64,000 nucleotides of DNA from Nocardioides sp. Soil805 (GTDB lineage: Bacteria; Actinomycetota; Actinomycetes; Propionibacteriales; Nocardioidaceae), in contig NZ_LMSU01000001.1 of NCBI RefSeq assembly GCF_001429625.1, positions 1,039,020-1,103,019 of the forward strand, read 5' to 3'. The stretch's first letter is position 1. Each line of letters opens with the position of its first letter. Below the pieces are notes generated by a model. The model did no database searches and was not told the origin of the DNA. It was given only the letters and a program-made list of their open reading frames with translations. A program made the position numbers and the translations under genes. Positions 27,363-37,669 of this stretch are shown one piece after another.

Positions 27363-28445
27363 GTGGGAACCGCAGCCGCCGCACGCAAGCTCGCCTCCGC
27401 CGCCGCCTTCGGTGGCGGAGGCCTCTCCGTGCTCGGCGCCGGGCTGTACGGCGTGCTGGTGGCCGAGGCCCGCCTCGCCCGCCGGACCATCGGCACCCTC
27501 ACCGACGACCCGCCCCCGGACGCGACGGGCTGGTACGGCCGCGGCCGGCCGGGTCCGGCCGTCAGGATCGCCCTGCTGGGCGACTCCAGCGCGGCGGGCT
27601 ACGGGGTCGAGCGGGTCGAGGACACCCCGGGCGCCCACCTCGCCAGCGGGGTCGCGGTGCAGGCCGACCGCCGGGTCCACCTGCGCGAGCTCGCGGTGGT
27701 CGGCGCGCAGTCCAGCGACCTCGGGAGCCAGGTCGACGCCGCGCTGGGGACCCGTCCCGACATCGCCGTGATCCTCATCGGCGCCAACGACGTCACGCAC
27801 ACGGTCACGCCGTCGCAGTCGGTGCGCCACCTGTCCGAGGCCGTACGCCGCCTGCGCCAGGCCGGGGTCGAGGTCCTGGTCGGCACGTGCCCGGACCTCG
27901 GCACGATCAAGCCGATCGCTCCCCCGCTCAAGCAGGTCGCCCGCTCGTGGTCGCGCCGGCTCGCGGCCGCCCAGACCATCGCCGTCGTCGAGGCCGGCGG
28001 GCGCACGGTGTCGCTGGCCTCCGTGCTCGGCCCCGAGTTCGCCGCCGCCCCCGCGCTGCTCTTCGGCCCCGACCAGTTCCACCCCAGCGCCAACGGCTAC
28101 CGCCAGCTGGCGGCGGTCCTCATCCCGTCCGCGCTGGCCGCCCTGGGCCTGGGCCCCGACGACGAGGCGCTGCCCGAGCCCTTCCGCGGCGAGGGCGTCA
28201 TGCCGGTCGCGACGGCGGCGGCCCAGGCCGTCAACACCCCCGGCACCGAGCTCGACGGCACCGAGGTGTCCGGCTCGCAGCGCGGGCTGCGCGGCCGCTG
28301 GGTCGAGCTGCGCCGGCGCCGTCGCCGGCCCGGTGGGGAGACCGAGACGCCGGAGACCAGCGAGGGCGAGGCCGCACACCGCGAGGCCCTGCAGCATGAC
28401 GCCGGCCCCTCGTCCGAGGACGAGAGGCCGGCGGAGACGGTCTAG
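27363..28445 (+). CDS. SGNH/GDSL hydrolase family protein
   Basis: A 360-residue protein. The N-terminus (residues 1-45) contains a hydrophobic segment after AAARKLASAA, a possible membrane anchor or signal. The catalytic block I is IALLGDSSAAGYG (Ser in GDSS, about residues 69-81), block III is ILIGANDVTH (about 138-147), and the His block is DQFHPSANGYRQLA (about 238-251), giving the Ser-Asp/His set of SGNH esterases or lipases. The C-terminal 80 residues are low-complexity, Arg- then Glu-rich. It is probably a membrane-linked esterase. It is divergent from cbs and converges on the Bax-inhibitor gene. Confidence 0.82.
   Translation: MGTAAAARKLASAAAFGGGGLSVLGAGLYGVLVAEARLARRTIGTLTDDPPPDATGWYGRGRPGPAVRIALLGDSSAAGYGVERVEDTPGAHLASGVAVQADRRVHLRELAVVGAQSSDLGSQVDAALGTRPDIAVILIGANDVTHTVTPSQSVRHLSEAVRRLRQAGVEVLVGTCPDLGTIKPIAPPLKQVARSWSRRLAAAQTIAVVEAGGRTVSLASVLGPEFAAAPALLFGPDQFHPSANGYRQLAAVLIPSALAALGLGPDDEALPEPFRGEGVMPVATAAAQAVNTPGTELDGTEVSGSQRGLRGRWVELRRRRRRPGGETETPETSEGEAAHREALQHDAGPSSEDERPAETV
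28401..28432. terminator. Hairpin inside 3' end of SGNH gene
   Basis: A 15-position stem with one mismatch (GCCGGCC, mismatch, CTCGTCC; complement at 28418-28432) and a 2-nt loop sits in the last codons of the SGNH gene. With the next gene convergent only 19 bp away, the coding region itself may carry the terminator. Confidence 0.4.
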
Positions 28446-28464
28446 GCCCTCACGGGCCGGACGA

Positions 28465-29364
28465 TCAGTCCTGCTGGAAGATCGCGAGGATCCGGAGCAG
28501 GTTGGTGTAGATCCACACGAGGCTGACGGTCAGCGCGAAGGCCGCACGCCAGGACTCGCGCTCGGGGAGGCCGGCGGCCACGCCCTTCTCGACGAAGTCG
28601 AAGTCGAGGATCAGCATGAACACGCCGAGCACCAGGCCGCCGACGGCGAACAGCAGGCCCATGGCGCCGAAGCCGAACAGGCCGATCTGGTTGCCGAAGA
28701 AGCCGAGCACCATCTCGAGCAGGCCGAGCGCCACCATGCCGAACATGGCCGCGACGACGAAGGTGCGGAACTTGTTGCCGACCTGGATGTCGAAGAACTT
28801 GTAGGCGGCCAGCGTGCCCGCGAAGGCGGCGAAGGTGCCGATGACGGCCTGCAGCACGATGTCGGTGTTGCCGACCTGCAGTCCGATGAACTTCGAGAAG
28901 GCACCCAGCGCCACGCCCTCGAGCGCCGCGAAGGCGATCACCAGGGCCGGGCTGATGGACCGCTTGAACGACAGGACCATCGAGAGGCCGAAGGCGCCGA
29001 ACGAGCCCACCATCAGGGCGAGGTAGAGCTTGCCGATGGCGTCCTGGTTGACGGCGCCACCCTCGGTGATCGAGTCACCGGTCCAGAACCAGGTCATGGC
29101 GGCCGTCGCGATGACGACGAACAGAGTGACCGCGGTCTTCTGGACGACCGAGTCGATCGTCATCCGCCCGCCGTCGACCTCGGGGGTCGTCGGCGTGCCG
29201 GTGCCCCACTGGGACGGGTCGGTGGTGGCGTACGGGGACTGCTGCGTCTGTCCGTAGCCGGGGTAGGACTGGCCACCGCCGGCGTAGGTCTGGTTGCCGT
29301 AGGCGTTGGAGCCGGTGCCGTTGAACTCTTCGGACCGGGCAAAGATCGGGTTGTTGCTCTTCAT
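28465..29364 (-). CDS. Bax inhibitor-1/YccA family membrane protein
   Basis: A 299-residue protein. The first ~70 residues are a polar, Gly/Tyr/Gln/Thr-rich cytosolic tail (YAGGGQSYPGYGQTQQSPY) and the rest forms seven predicted helices starting around VVQKTAVTLFVVIATAAMTWF. The YccA core is visible in the loop GSFGAFGLSMVLSFKRSISPALVIAF. Members are membrane proteins often linked to calcium leak or protease (FtsH) modulation; the actinobacterial role is undefined. The ATG at 29364 has GGAGAG. It is downstream of the RTX gene on the same strand and probably has its own promoter in the 107-bp gap. Confidence 0.88.
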   Translation of the reverse strand: MKSNNPIFARSEEFNGTGSNAYGNQTYAGGGQSYPGYGQTQQSPYATTDPSQWGTGTPTTPEVDGGRMTIDSVVQKTAVTLFVVIATAAMTWFWTGDSITEGGAVNQDAIGKLYLALMVGSFGAFGLSMVLSFKRSISPALVIAFAALEGVALGAFSKFIGLQVGNTDIVLQAVIGTFAAFAGTLAAYKFFDIQVGNKFRTFVVAAMFGMVALGLLEMVLGFFGNQIGLFGFGAMGLLFAVGGLVLGVFMLILDFDFVEKGVAAGLPERESWRAAFALTVSLVWIYTNLLRILAIFQQD

Positions 29365-29432
29365 GGTCTCTCCTTGGAGGCCTGTCTGGTTGCACCCACC
29401 TTACTCAGGTGCACATTCGTCCAAACGTGCGA

Positions 29433-29448
29433 GAACACGCTGGTGTTC
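29433..29448. terminator. Hairpin GAACAC-N4-GTGTTC after RTX gene
   Basis: Perfect 6-bp arms with a 4-nt loop 24 bp beyond the stop of the RTX-like gene. A likely terminator of modest strength. A second small repeat, CACCT-N5-AGGTG, lies at about 29397-29411 nearer the Bax-inhibitor start and could be an operator. Confidence 0.4.
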
Positions 29449-29471
29449 CCGCTCGGTGACGGCCGTCCGCC

Positions 29472-30734
29472 TCACTCGCAGCCGTGGACGACCTCGCCGC
29501 GGCACCGGTCGGTCCCGCGGTGCCCGCGGACCCGGTCGCGGCCGGCCCCGCCGAGCAGCACGTCGTCGTCGTACGAGCCGTCGAGGCGGTCGTCTCCCCC
29601 GCGTCCCCGGGCCGTGTACGCCGCGCCGCCGCGCACCCGGTCGTCGCCCGGTGTCCCGAGGTAGGTCCAGCGTCCGGGCGAGACCGGCATCGTCACCCGC
29701 TCCAGCGAGTCGAGCGCCACGCGGAGGCGGCCACCGTCCGGCGTACCCGCCCGGAACACGCCGCGCCCGTGGTCGAAGACGCCCCACGCCGGCCTGCGGA
29801 CGGCGCCGCTCCTCACCACGGAGACGGAGATCGCGTCTGTCCCGTCGCCGCCGGACGCCGTGTGGTGCCCGGGCGAGAGGTAGAGCTCGAGCACGTCGGC
29901 GTCCGGGCCGCCGTCCGCCGCGGTGGTGCCGCCCTCCTTGCGCAGGTGGTCGCGCCCCGGTCCCCCGAGCAGCACGTCGGCGCCGCCGGTCGAGTCGAGG
30001 GAGTCGTCGCCGGCGCCGCCGTCGAAGACGTCGTCGGCCGGCTCTCCCGGGGCGGGCGAGTACGCGTCCCAGGCGTTGAGGACCAGGTCGTCGCCGCCGC
30101 GGGCCTCGATCCGGTCGCCGCCGCCGTTGCCGACGAGCTGGTCGGCGGACTCGGTGCCGAGGAGGTGGTCGGAGTACGGCGAGCCCAGCAGCTCGACGAC
30201 GTACCCGATCCTCGGCTGGGGCTGGGCGACGACGACGGTGTCGGTGCCCTCGCCGGTCGCGGTGCCGGCGACGAGGTCGACGGTGACGCCCGCGGCGGCC
30301 CGGCCGTAGTCGAGGGTGTCCGGCGGGTTCCAGCCGTCGGCCCGCAGCACGGTGTTGACGCCGAGGTCGACCAGGTCGTCGCCCGGACCCGGGACGACCA
30401 CGTCGCCGGCGGGCTCCGGCTCGCTCTCGAACACGTTGAGGCGGCCGTTGGTGCCGCCGTACAGGCGGTCGTCGCCCTCGCCGCCGGAGATGTCGTCGGG
30501 CCCGGCGTTGCCGCAGACGACGTCGTCACCGGCGCCCCCGGAGATGACGTCGCGACCTCCGAGTCCGGCGATGACGTCGTCGCCGGACGTCCCGGTCAGC
30601 GTGTCGGCGCCCTCGGTCCCCACGATGGTGGGCGTCCGTCCGTCGCAGGTCGGCCCGGCCGCGGCGACCGGCTGCCCGACCGCGAGCACCCCACCGGCCA
30701 GGACGAGTGCCGCCAGCGCTGCTCGGTGTCCCAT
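29472..30734 (-). CDS. Secreted calcium-binding RTX-repeat protein
   Basis: A 420-residue protein with a Sec signal (MGHRAALAALVLAGGVLAVGQPVAAA, cleavage after AAA). The mature part has five or six blocks of GGxGxDxxx nonapeptides, such as GGAGDDVVCGNAGPDD, GGEGDDRLYGGT, GGAGDDSLDSTGGAD and GRGGDDRLDG, forming the beta-roll that binds calcium. The C-terminus DRCRGEVVHGCE has two cysteines that may pair. No protease or hemolysin domain is present, so it is an exported calcium-binding structural or adhesive protein. It is transcribed towards the Bax-inhibitor gene and is preceded by a tRNA gene on the same strand. Confidence 0.88.
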   Translation of the reverse strand: MGHRAALAALVLAGGVLAVGQPVAAAGPTCDGRTPTIVGTEGADTLTGTSGDDVIAGLGGRDVISGGAGDDVVCGNAGPDDISGGEGDDRLYGGTNGRLNVFESEPEPAGDVVVPGPGDDLVDLGVNTVLRADGWNPPDTLDYGRAAAGVTVDLVAGTATGEGTDTVVVAQPQPRIGYVVELLGSPYSDHLLGTESADQLVGNGGGDRIEARGGDDLVLNAWDAYSPAPGEPADDVFDGGAGDDSLDSTGGADVLLGGPGRDHLRKEGGTTAADGGPDADVLELYLSPGHHTASGGDGTDAISVSVVRSGAVRRPAWGVFDHGRGVFRAGTPDGGRLRVALDSLERVTMPVSPGRWTYLGTPGDDRVRGGAAYTARGRGGDDRLDGSYDDDVLLGGAGRDRVRGHRGTDRCRGEVVHGCE

Positions 30735-30760
30735 GGTTCCCCCTCCGTGTGTCGAACCCG

Positions 30761-30834
30761 TGCCCCGGCTGGGACTCGAACCCAGACTGCGCGGTTTTTA
30801 AGACCGCTTCCTCTGCCGATTGGGATACCGGGGC
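30761..30834 (-). tRNA. tRNA with UAA anticodon and class I shape, assigned Leu by anticodon only
   Basis: A clear cloverleaf of 74 nt: 7-bp acceptor stem (GCCCCGG/CCGGGGC), D-arm with a 3-bp stem plus one mismatch and GG in the loop, 5-bp anticodon stem (GCGGT/ACCGC) with loop CTTAAAA, a 5-nt variable loop (GCAGT), 5-bp T-stem and loop TTCGAGT, then discriminator A. Counting the seven-base loop gives anticodon UAA, which reads UUA (Leu). True tRNA-Leu is class II with a long variable arm; this one is not. CCA is not encoded. No second tRNA is near. Confidence 0.85.
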
Positions 30835-30900
30835 GGTGGAGCGCCGGGACGTCGTGCGGACGGAGCCCCCGGGTGGCCCCCACCGTATGACGTCAGCTCG

Positions 30901-31458
30901 TCACAGGTAGGTCTTGCGCGCGTAGATCGCGTGCGCCCCCGCCGCCCGGTCGAGGAAGAGCAGGCCGTCGCAGTGGTCGATCTCGTGCTGGAGGGCGCGC
31001 GCCTCGAAGGCGTTGGCCTCGAGGGTGACCTCCTCACCGGTGCCGGGGAGCTGGCCACGGACGACCACCCGGCTGGGTCGCTTCACGTCGCCGGTCAGGT
31101 CGGGCACGCTCATGCAGCCCTCGCGGGCCTTCTCGTTGCGGCTCGACTCGACCACCTCGGCGTTGCACAGCACGAAGGTCCCGTGGTGGTCGCGGGTCTT
31201 GGGGTGCTCGGAGACGTCGACGCAGAACACCTTGACGCCCTCCCCCACCTGCGGGGCGGCGAGCCCGACGCACCCGGGCGAGACCCGCATCGTCGCGACC
31301 AGGTCGGCGGCGAGCTGCACGGTCTCCGGGGCGGTGGGGTCGACCCGGTCGCCGTCGGTCGACAGCACCCGGGCAGGAGCGCGTACGACGTCGCGCACGC
31401 GCCCGACGACGTCGAGGTCGGCCTCGGTCCAGGCCGCCACGTGGGGATGGACGCTCAC
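30901..31458 (-). CDS. def: Peptide deformylase
   Basis: A 185-residue metalloenzyme that removes the formyl group from nascent N-terminal methionine. The three motifs are all visible: GLAAPQVG (about 65-72; family GxGLAAxQ), EGCMSVP (about 112-118, supplying the Cys ligand) and QHEIDHCDGLLFLD (about 157-170, two His ligands plus Glu). The usual Leu after the second HEIDH is Cys here, a mild variation. GTG at 31458 overlaps the stop of the ACT-domain gene by 4 nt (GTGA). It is the last gene of a minus-strand run from the UDG gene. Confidence 0.92.
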   Translation of the reverse strand: MSVHPHVAAWTEADLDVVGRVRDVVRAPARVLSTDGDRVDPTAPETVQLAADLVATMRVSPGCVGLAAPQVGEGVKVFCVDVSEHPKTRDHHGTFVLCNAEVVESSRNEKAREGCMSVPDLTGDVKRPSRVVVRGQLPGTGEEVTLEANAFEARALQHEIDHCDGLLFLDRAAGAHAIYARKTYL

Positions 31459-31973
31459 AGCTCGTCGGACTCCGCGGGCCGCAGGGTGACCCCGACGCCC
31501 AGCTGGTCGGCCACCGACCGCAGCGACCCCGCGAGGGAGTCGGCGTCCACCGAGGCCGGCAGGTCGAGCTCGGCGATGAGCAGGTAGAGGTCGCCGGCCA
31601 AGCGCGTGGTCAGGTCGGTGACGTTTCCGCCCACCTCCGCGATCTCGCCGATGACCGCGGACACGATGCCGGGCCGGTCGCCACCGTGGACGGTGAGCAC
31701 CCACTGGCTGCCGACCGCGGCGTGCGGCTCCTCCTCGGGGACCTCGCGGACCGTCACCGTGAGGGTGCCGTCCGCGGCGAGCGGCGCGAGCGCCTCCTCG
31801 ATGTCGGCCGCCCGCGCGTCACCGGCGCACACGAGCGTCATGGCGAAGTGGCCCCGCAGCAGCGTCATCGTCGAGTCCTCGAGGTTGAGGCCCAGCCCGG
31901 CGAGGCGGTCGGTCGTGCCGGCGATGATCCCCGGGCGGTCGTGGCCGAGGACGGTGATGGCGTGGAGGGTCAC
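31455..31973 (-). CDS. Tandem ACT-domain protein, GcvR-like
   Basis: A 172-residue protein with two ACT domains: the first starts [21 protein letters not shown] (shortened) and the second [21 protein letters not shown] (about 90-110), each with the DRPGI turn. Similar double-ACT proteins include GcvR, a regulator of the glycine cleavage system that senses amino acids; no DNA-binding domain is present. Whether it regulates glycine metabolism here is unknown. It overlaps both neighbours by 4 nt (ATGA with the UDG gene, GTGA with def), so the three genes are translationally linked. Confidence 0.82.
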   Translation of the reverse strand: MTLHAITVLGHDRPGIIAGTTDRLAGLGLNLEDSTMTLLRGHFAMTLVCAGDARAADIEEALAPLAADGTLTVTVREVPEEEPHAAVGSQWVLTVHGGDRPGIVSAVIGEIAEVGGNVTDLTTRLAGDLYLLIAELDLPASVDADSLAGSLRSVADQLGVGVTLRPAESDEL

Positions 31974-32824
31974 GGCGCCATTCTGTCAGGGTCCGGACCC
32001 GGGTCCGCCGCGAGCGTCCGTGCCCGCCGGAACACGTCGTCGAGCATGTCCGGCGTCAGCCGTCCGGTGAAGGTGTTGTGCTGCGAGGGGTGGTAGCAGC
32101 CGAGCCGGACGACGTCGCCGATGCGCACCTCGGCGGCGTGGCCGAACCGGGGCCGCGGCCGGGGCACCTCGAGCCCCAGGCCCGCCAGCCCGGTGAGGGC
32201 GCCCGCCCACCCGTAGGCCCCCAGCGCGACGACGACGCGGACGTGGGGCGCCAGCAGCCGCAGCTCGGTGTGCAGCCACGGGGCGCAGGTGTCGCGCTCC
32301 TGCGGCGTCGGCTTGTTGTCCGGCGGCGCGCAGCGCACGGTGGCCACCATCCGGGTGCCGACCAGCTGCTGCCCGTCGTCGGCGTGGGTGCTCGTCGGCA
32401 GCGTCGCGAGCCCGACCCGGTGCAGGCTGGCGAAGAGCCAGTCGCCGCTCGAGTCCCCGGTGAAGACGCGTCCGGTGCGGTTGCCGCCGTTGGCCGCCGG
32501 CGCCAGCCCCACGACGAGGATGCCGGCCTCCGGGTCGCCCCAGCCGGGGATGGGCCGTCCCCAGTAGGGCTGGTCGGCGAAGGAGGTCCGCTTGTCGCGC
32601 GCCACGTCCTCGCGCCACCGCACCAGCCGCGGGCAGGCCGAGCAGACGCTGACCCGGGCGTCCAGCAGGTCGAGGTCGTCGGTCGACGCGAGGCGTCGTA
32701 CGCCGTTCGCGGACCGCGCCACCCGGGTGTCGGGAGCGGCCGGGTCACCCGGCCAGCCGGTGCCCGGCGGGACCGGGGAGGGGAAGGGCCGGCCGGTCGA
32801 CGGGTGCGGCAGGTCGACGGGCAC
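31970..32824 (-). CDS. udgB: Family 5 uracil-DNA glycosylase (UdgB)
   Basis: A 284-residue DNA repair enzyme that removes uracil (and other deaminated bases) from DNA. Motif A reads [16 protein letters not shown] (about 99-114), and motif B is [13 protein letters not shown] near the C-terminus (about 240-252). Four cysteines (CSACP near 59-63, C in RCAPPDN and TCAPW) match the [4Fe-4S] cluster ligands of families 4 and 5. The missing Asp/Asn in motif A relative to family 1 fits family 5. GTG at 32824 starts the frame. It is the first of the udgB-ACT-def overlapping set. Confidence 0.9.
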   Translation of the reverse strand: MPVDLPHPSTGRPFPSPVPPGTGWPGDPAAPDTRVARSANGVRRLASTDDLDLLDARVSVCSACPRLVRWREDVARDKRTSFADQPYWGRPIPGWGDPEAGILVVGLAPAANGGNRTGRVFTGDSSGDWLFASLHRVGLATLPTSTHADDGQQLVGTRMVATVRCAPPDNKPTPQERDTCAPWLHTELRLLAPHVRVVVALGAYGWAGALTGLAGLGLEVPRPRPRFGHAAEVRIGDVVRLGCYHPSQHNTFTGRLTPDMLDDVFRRARTLAADPGPDPDRMAP

Positions 32825-32833
32825 GGCGCCGCC

Positions 32834-33754
32834 TCAGGACCCGGTCGAGGTACCGATGGAGGCCGCGATGCCGTGCAGGATGTCGGCCTCGGAGACGCGG
32901 TAGGTCGGCCCCAGGGCCCGGGCCAGGATGCGTGTCCAGATGAGGGCCCCCGCGCCGACCACGTCGGCGCGACCAGGGTGCATGTAGGGCAGCGCGCGGC
33001 GCTGCTCGACCCGCATCGCGACCAGCCGGTCGCAGAAGTCCAACGTGTCCGCGACGGACAGCTCGGCGCCGTCGAAGGCGTCCCGGTCGTACACCGCCAG
33101 GCCCAGCACCCCGCACGCGATGGTCTTGATCGTCCCCGAGGTGCCGATGACCGTGCGGGCGCTCGCGACGTCCACGCCCGAGTCGTCGAGGTGCCGCTCG
33201 ACGTCGGCGACGCACGCGGCGACCTGCGCGCCCGTCGGCGGGTCGGAGTGCAGGTGCCGCTCGTGCAGGCGCACCGACCCGATGTCCATCGAGGTCGACT
33301 CCCGCGGCCCGTCCTCGCCCAGGACCAGCTCGGTGGAGCCGCCGCCGATGTCGACGACCAGCACCGGCTCCGGGGGCATCGGGGTCAGCGGGCCGACGGC
33401 GCCGGCGTAGACCAGGGCCGCCTCCTCGGCGCCGGACAGCACCTGCGGGGTCACGCCGAGACGGGCGCGCACGCCCTCGACGAAGACGGCGGCGTTGCGG
33501 GCGTCGCGGGTGGCCGAGGTGGCGCAGAACCGGGTCCGCTCGGGTGGGACGCCGAGGTCGCGGAGCATCCCGCCGAGCTCGTCGATCGCCGCGAACGTCC
33601 GGGCCAGCGCCTCCTGCGACAGCTCCCCGGTGGTGTCGACCCCCTGCCCGAGGCGCACCACGCGCGACTCGCGCAGGACGACCGCGGGCGGCGTACCGAT
33701 GAGGAGCTTGATCGAGTTGGTGCCGCAGTCGATCGCCCCGACCAGCTCACCCAT
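32834..33754 (-). CDS. ppx: Ppx/GppA-type exopolyphosphatase
   Basis: A 306-residue protein of the ASKHA fold. Phosphate 1 is in AIDCGTNSIKLLI (about 7-19) and phosphate 2 in LVVDIGGGSTELVLGEDG (about 133-150). It hydrolyses inorganic polyphosphate or (p)ppGpp. It is a short, single-domain form without the C-terminal HD-like domain of proteobacterial PPX, as in other Actinobacteria (Ppx1 type). The ATG at 33754 overlaps the DUF501 stop by 8 nt, so the pair is coupled. Confidence 0.9.
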   Translation of the reverse strand: MGELVGAIDCGTNSIKLLIGTPPAVVLRESRVVRLGQGVDTTGELSQEALARTFAAIDELGGMLRDLGVPPERTRFCATSATRDARNAAVFVEGVRARLGVTPQVLSGAEEAALVYAGAVGPLTPMPPEPVLVVDIGGGSTELVLGEDGPRESTSMDIGSVRLHERHLHSDPPTGAQVAACVADVERHLDDSGVDVASARTVIGTSGTIKTIACGVLGLAVYDRDAFDGAELSVADTLDFCDRLVAMRVEQRRALPYMHPGRADVVGAGALIWTRILARALGPTYRVSEADILHGIAASIGTSTGS

Positions 33755-34280
33755 CGGCGCGAGCGCGCTCGACGCACGGGCCGGTGGCCCACCACTCCCC
33801 GAGCAGGTCGAGGACCTCGTCGCCCAGCGGGTTGACGCCGCGGCCCTGCGCCAGCGACTGCCCGGCGAGGACGTGCAGGCACTTGACCCGGTCGGGCATC
33901 CCGCCCGCCGTGATGCCGGCGATCTCGGGGACGTCCTGGTCGGCCCCGGCCGCGAGCGCGTCGCGCGCGGCCACGTAGGCCTCGTGGGCGGCGCGGTAGG
34001 CCGCCGCGAGCTCAGGGTCCTCGCCGAGCCGGTCCTGCATCTCCTTCATCAGGCCGGAGCCCTCGAGGGTGCCGATGCGGGAGGCCGCGCGCGGGCAGGT
34101 GAGGTAGTACGTGGTGGGGAACGGCGTGCCGTTCGGCAGCCGAGGCAGGGTCGTCACCACGTCGGGGTTGCCGCAGGGGCAGCGGTGCCCGATCTCGTGG
34201 ATGGCGCGCGGCTCGCGGCCGAGCTGGGCCGCGACCGCGGCGACGTCGGCGGGGTCGACGGGTTCTGCTACTGAGGTCAC
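33747..34280 (-). CDS. DUF501 domain protein
   Basis: A 177-residue protein of DUF501. Characteristic are the N-terminal CPCGNPDVVTTLPRLPNGTPF (split by one residue) with a Cys pair, the sentence PTTYYLTCPRAASRIGTLEGSGLMKEM, and the C-terminal GGMPDRVKCLHVLAGQSLAQG. Several conserved cysteines suggest metal binding. The function is unknown but the gene is conserved between ftsB and ppx in Actinobacteria. GTG at 34280 overlaps the FtsB stop by 4 nt (GTGA) and its own end overlaps ppx by 8 nt. Confidence 0.82.
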   Translation of the reverse strand: MTSVAEPVDPADVAAVAAQLGREPRAIHEIGHRCPCGNPDVVTTLPRLPNGTPFPTTYYLTCPRAASRIGTLEGSGLMKEMQDRLGEDPELAAAYRAAHEAYVAARDALAAGADQDVPEIAGITAGGMPDRVKCLHVLAGQSLAQGRGVNPLGDEVLDLLGEWWATGPCVERARADG

Positions 34281-34879
34281 TGCTGTCCGGACTTGTCGAG
34301 CTTGACGCCGTCGATGACCGACGGGGTCTCGGGCTGGGGCGGGGGCGGGTTGCCGGCGAGCTCCACGGAGTCCCAGGCCGGCGACCACCACGGGGTCGGC
34401 TCGATCTTGAGCACGTCGTCGGGGTCGTTGAGGGTGGCCTGCTGCTCCAGCGGCCGGCCGTTCTCGTCGAGCACCTGGAACCCGGTCTCCCCCGGCATGA
34501 GGTAGCCGAAGCGGGCCCGGGCCTGGGCCTTGACGTACGCCGGGTCCTCCCAGCGCTGCTTCTCGCGCTCGAGGTCGTTGATCGCCGCCTCGCGCTCGGC
34601 GATCGCGGTCTTGAGCTCGGAGATGTGCGAGCGCTGCTGGAGGTAGGCCCGCATCGAGGAGGCGTACGAGACCGTCAGCACGGCGAGCACGAGCACCAGC
34701 ACGGCGGCGCGACCGGTGAGCCGCGGTCGCCGCGGCGACGGCGCACCCGGGCGCGCTCCCGCCGGGGTGGCCGGCCGGGACGCGGTGGACCGGCCGCGCT
34801 GCGTGCGCGAGCCGGGCCCCGTGGTCCTGCCGGGTCCACCCCGGGGAGTGCCCCTCTTGCTGGAGGGCTGCTGAGCCAT
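34277..34879 (-). CDS. ftsB: FtsB/DivIC family septum formation initiator
   Basis: A 200-residue bitopic division protein. Residues 1-55 are a very basic Arg/Pro/Ser-rich cytoplasmic tail, one helix (AAVLVLVLAVLTVSYASSM, about 59-77) spans the membrane, and a coiled coil (SELKTAIAEREAAINDLEREK, split here) follows, then a short C-terminal domain ending in a Pro-rich tail. FtsB/DivIC joins FtsL and FtsQ in the divisome. The tail after the coiled coil (PGETGFQVLDENG) is the actinobacterial form. The ATG at 34879 is preceded by eno after 19 bp. Confidence 0.87.
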   Translation of the reverse strand: MAQQPSSKRGTPRGGPGRTTGPGSRTQRGRSTASRPATPAGARPGAPSPRRPRLTGRAAVLVLVLAVLTVSYASSMRAYLQQRSHISELKTAIAEREAAINDLEREKQRWEDPAYVKAQARARFGYLMPGETGFQVLDENGRPLEQQATLNDPDDVLKIEPTPWWSPAWDSVELAGNPPPPQPETPSVIDGVKLDKSGQQ

Positions 34880-34898
34880 GGGGAGCAGTCTGCCCCGA

Positions 34899-36922
<2,024 letters not shown>

Positions 36923-36926
36923 GAGA

Positions 36927-37622
36927 TCAGCCGCAGCGGTGGTTCTCGGGCAGCGTGTTGGCGTAGGTGACGTCGGGCTCGGTCGCCAGGCCGGCCTTCG
37001 CGTCCTCGCCGACGGCCACCGACAGGTTGGTGTCGACCGGGGTGAGGGTGCCGTCGACCAGCTCCACGCCGTAGCGCGGGTCCACCGTGACGCCGTGGGC
37101 GTCGGGCCACGAGGTGAAGATGTCGGTGCCGGCCTGGGTGACCTGCTCCACGCTGGGCTCCGCGAAGCCCTGCTCGGCCAGCTCGGCGCGACCGACCTGC
37201 TCGAGGACGTCGTTGGCCAGCGCGTTGGCGCTCATCACCTCGACGTAGTCGTCGCGCACCTCCTCGGGGAAGGCCGCCGCGGTGCGGGTGCGCGAGGCGA
37301 CCTCGCGCTCGTACGCCGCGCCCGGCTCCACGCCGTACTCGTCCGCGATCTGGCGCGCGGTCGACGACAGCGTCATCAGCTGGACCACGCCCTGGCGGAT
37401 GAAGCCCATCGGCACCACCGTGCCGTTGGCGCTGAACTCGTCGCCGAGCGCGGTGCACAGGTGCCCCGACGCGCTGTCGACGGTGCTCGTGGAGATCGTC
37501 TCGTCGCCGACCTCGATGGCCACGCCGGGCCGGGCGCTGCTGCCGCAGCCGCTCAGCACCAGGCCGGAGAGGGCCACGGCCCCCGCCGTCCGCAGGGCGG
37601 TCTTCGCTCGGGTCCTGCTCAC
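36927..37622 (-). CDS. SurA N-terminal-like lipoprotein
   Basis: A 231-residue lipoprotein with signal MSRTRAKTALRTAGAVALSGLVLSGC (shorten to lipobox LSGC, Cys26). The mature domain resembles the SurA N-terminal chaperone fold: VAIEVGDETISTSTVDSA (about 34-51), then helices with RQGVVQLMTLSSTARQIADEYG. No parvulin (PPIase) domain is visible. In many Actinobacteria a gene of this kind sits between mfd and mazG, as here, so synteny supports the call more than the sequence. It probably acts on the outer membrane-facing side as a folding helper. GTG 37622 fits. Confidence 0.7.
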   Translation of the reverse strand: MSRTRAKTALRTAGAVALSGLVLSGCGSSARPGVAIEVGDETISTSTVDSASGHLCTALGDEFSANGTVVPMGFIRQGVVQLMTLSSTARQIADEYGVEPGAAYEREVASRTRTAAAFPEEVRDDYVEVMSANALANDVLEQVGRAELAEQGFAEPSVEQVTQAGTDIFTSWPDAHGVTVDPRYGVELVDGTLTPVDTNLSVAVGEDAKAGLATEPDVTYANTLPENHRCG

Positions 37623-37669
37623 GCGACACTCCTCGACACTGGAACTCCTGGACTGGACCGGCCCGCGAC

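Noticed and set aside
29472..30734. Hemolysin or RTX toxin gene
   Set aside because: Only calcium-binding repeats and a Sec signal are present; there is no toxin or protease domain and no type I secretion genes nearby.
30761..30834. Ordinary tRNA-Leu(UAA) of the bldA type
   Set aside because: The variable loop has five nucleotides, not the long arm that class II tRNA-Leu requires, so the assignment is by anticodon only.
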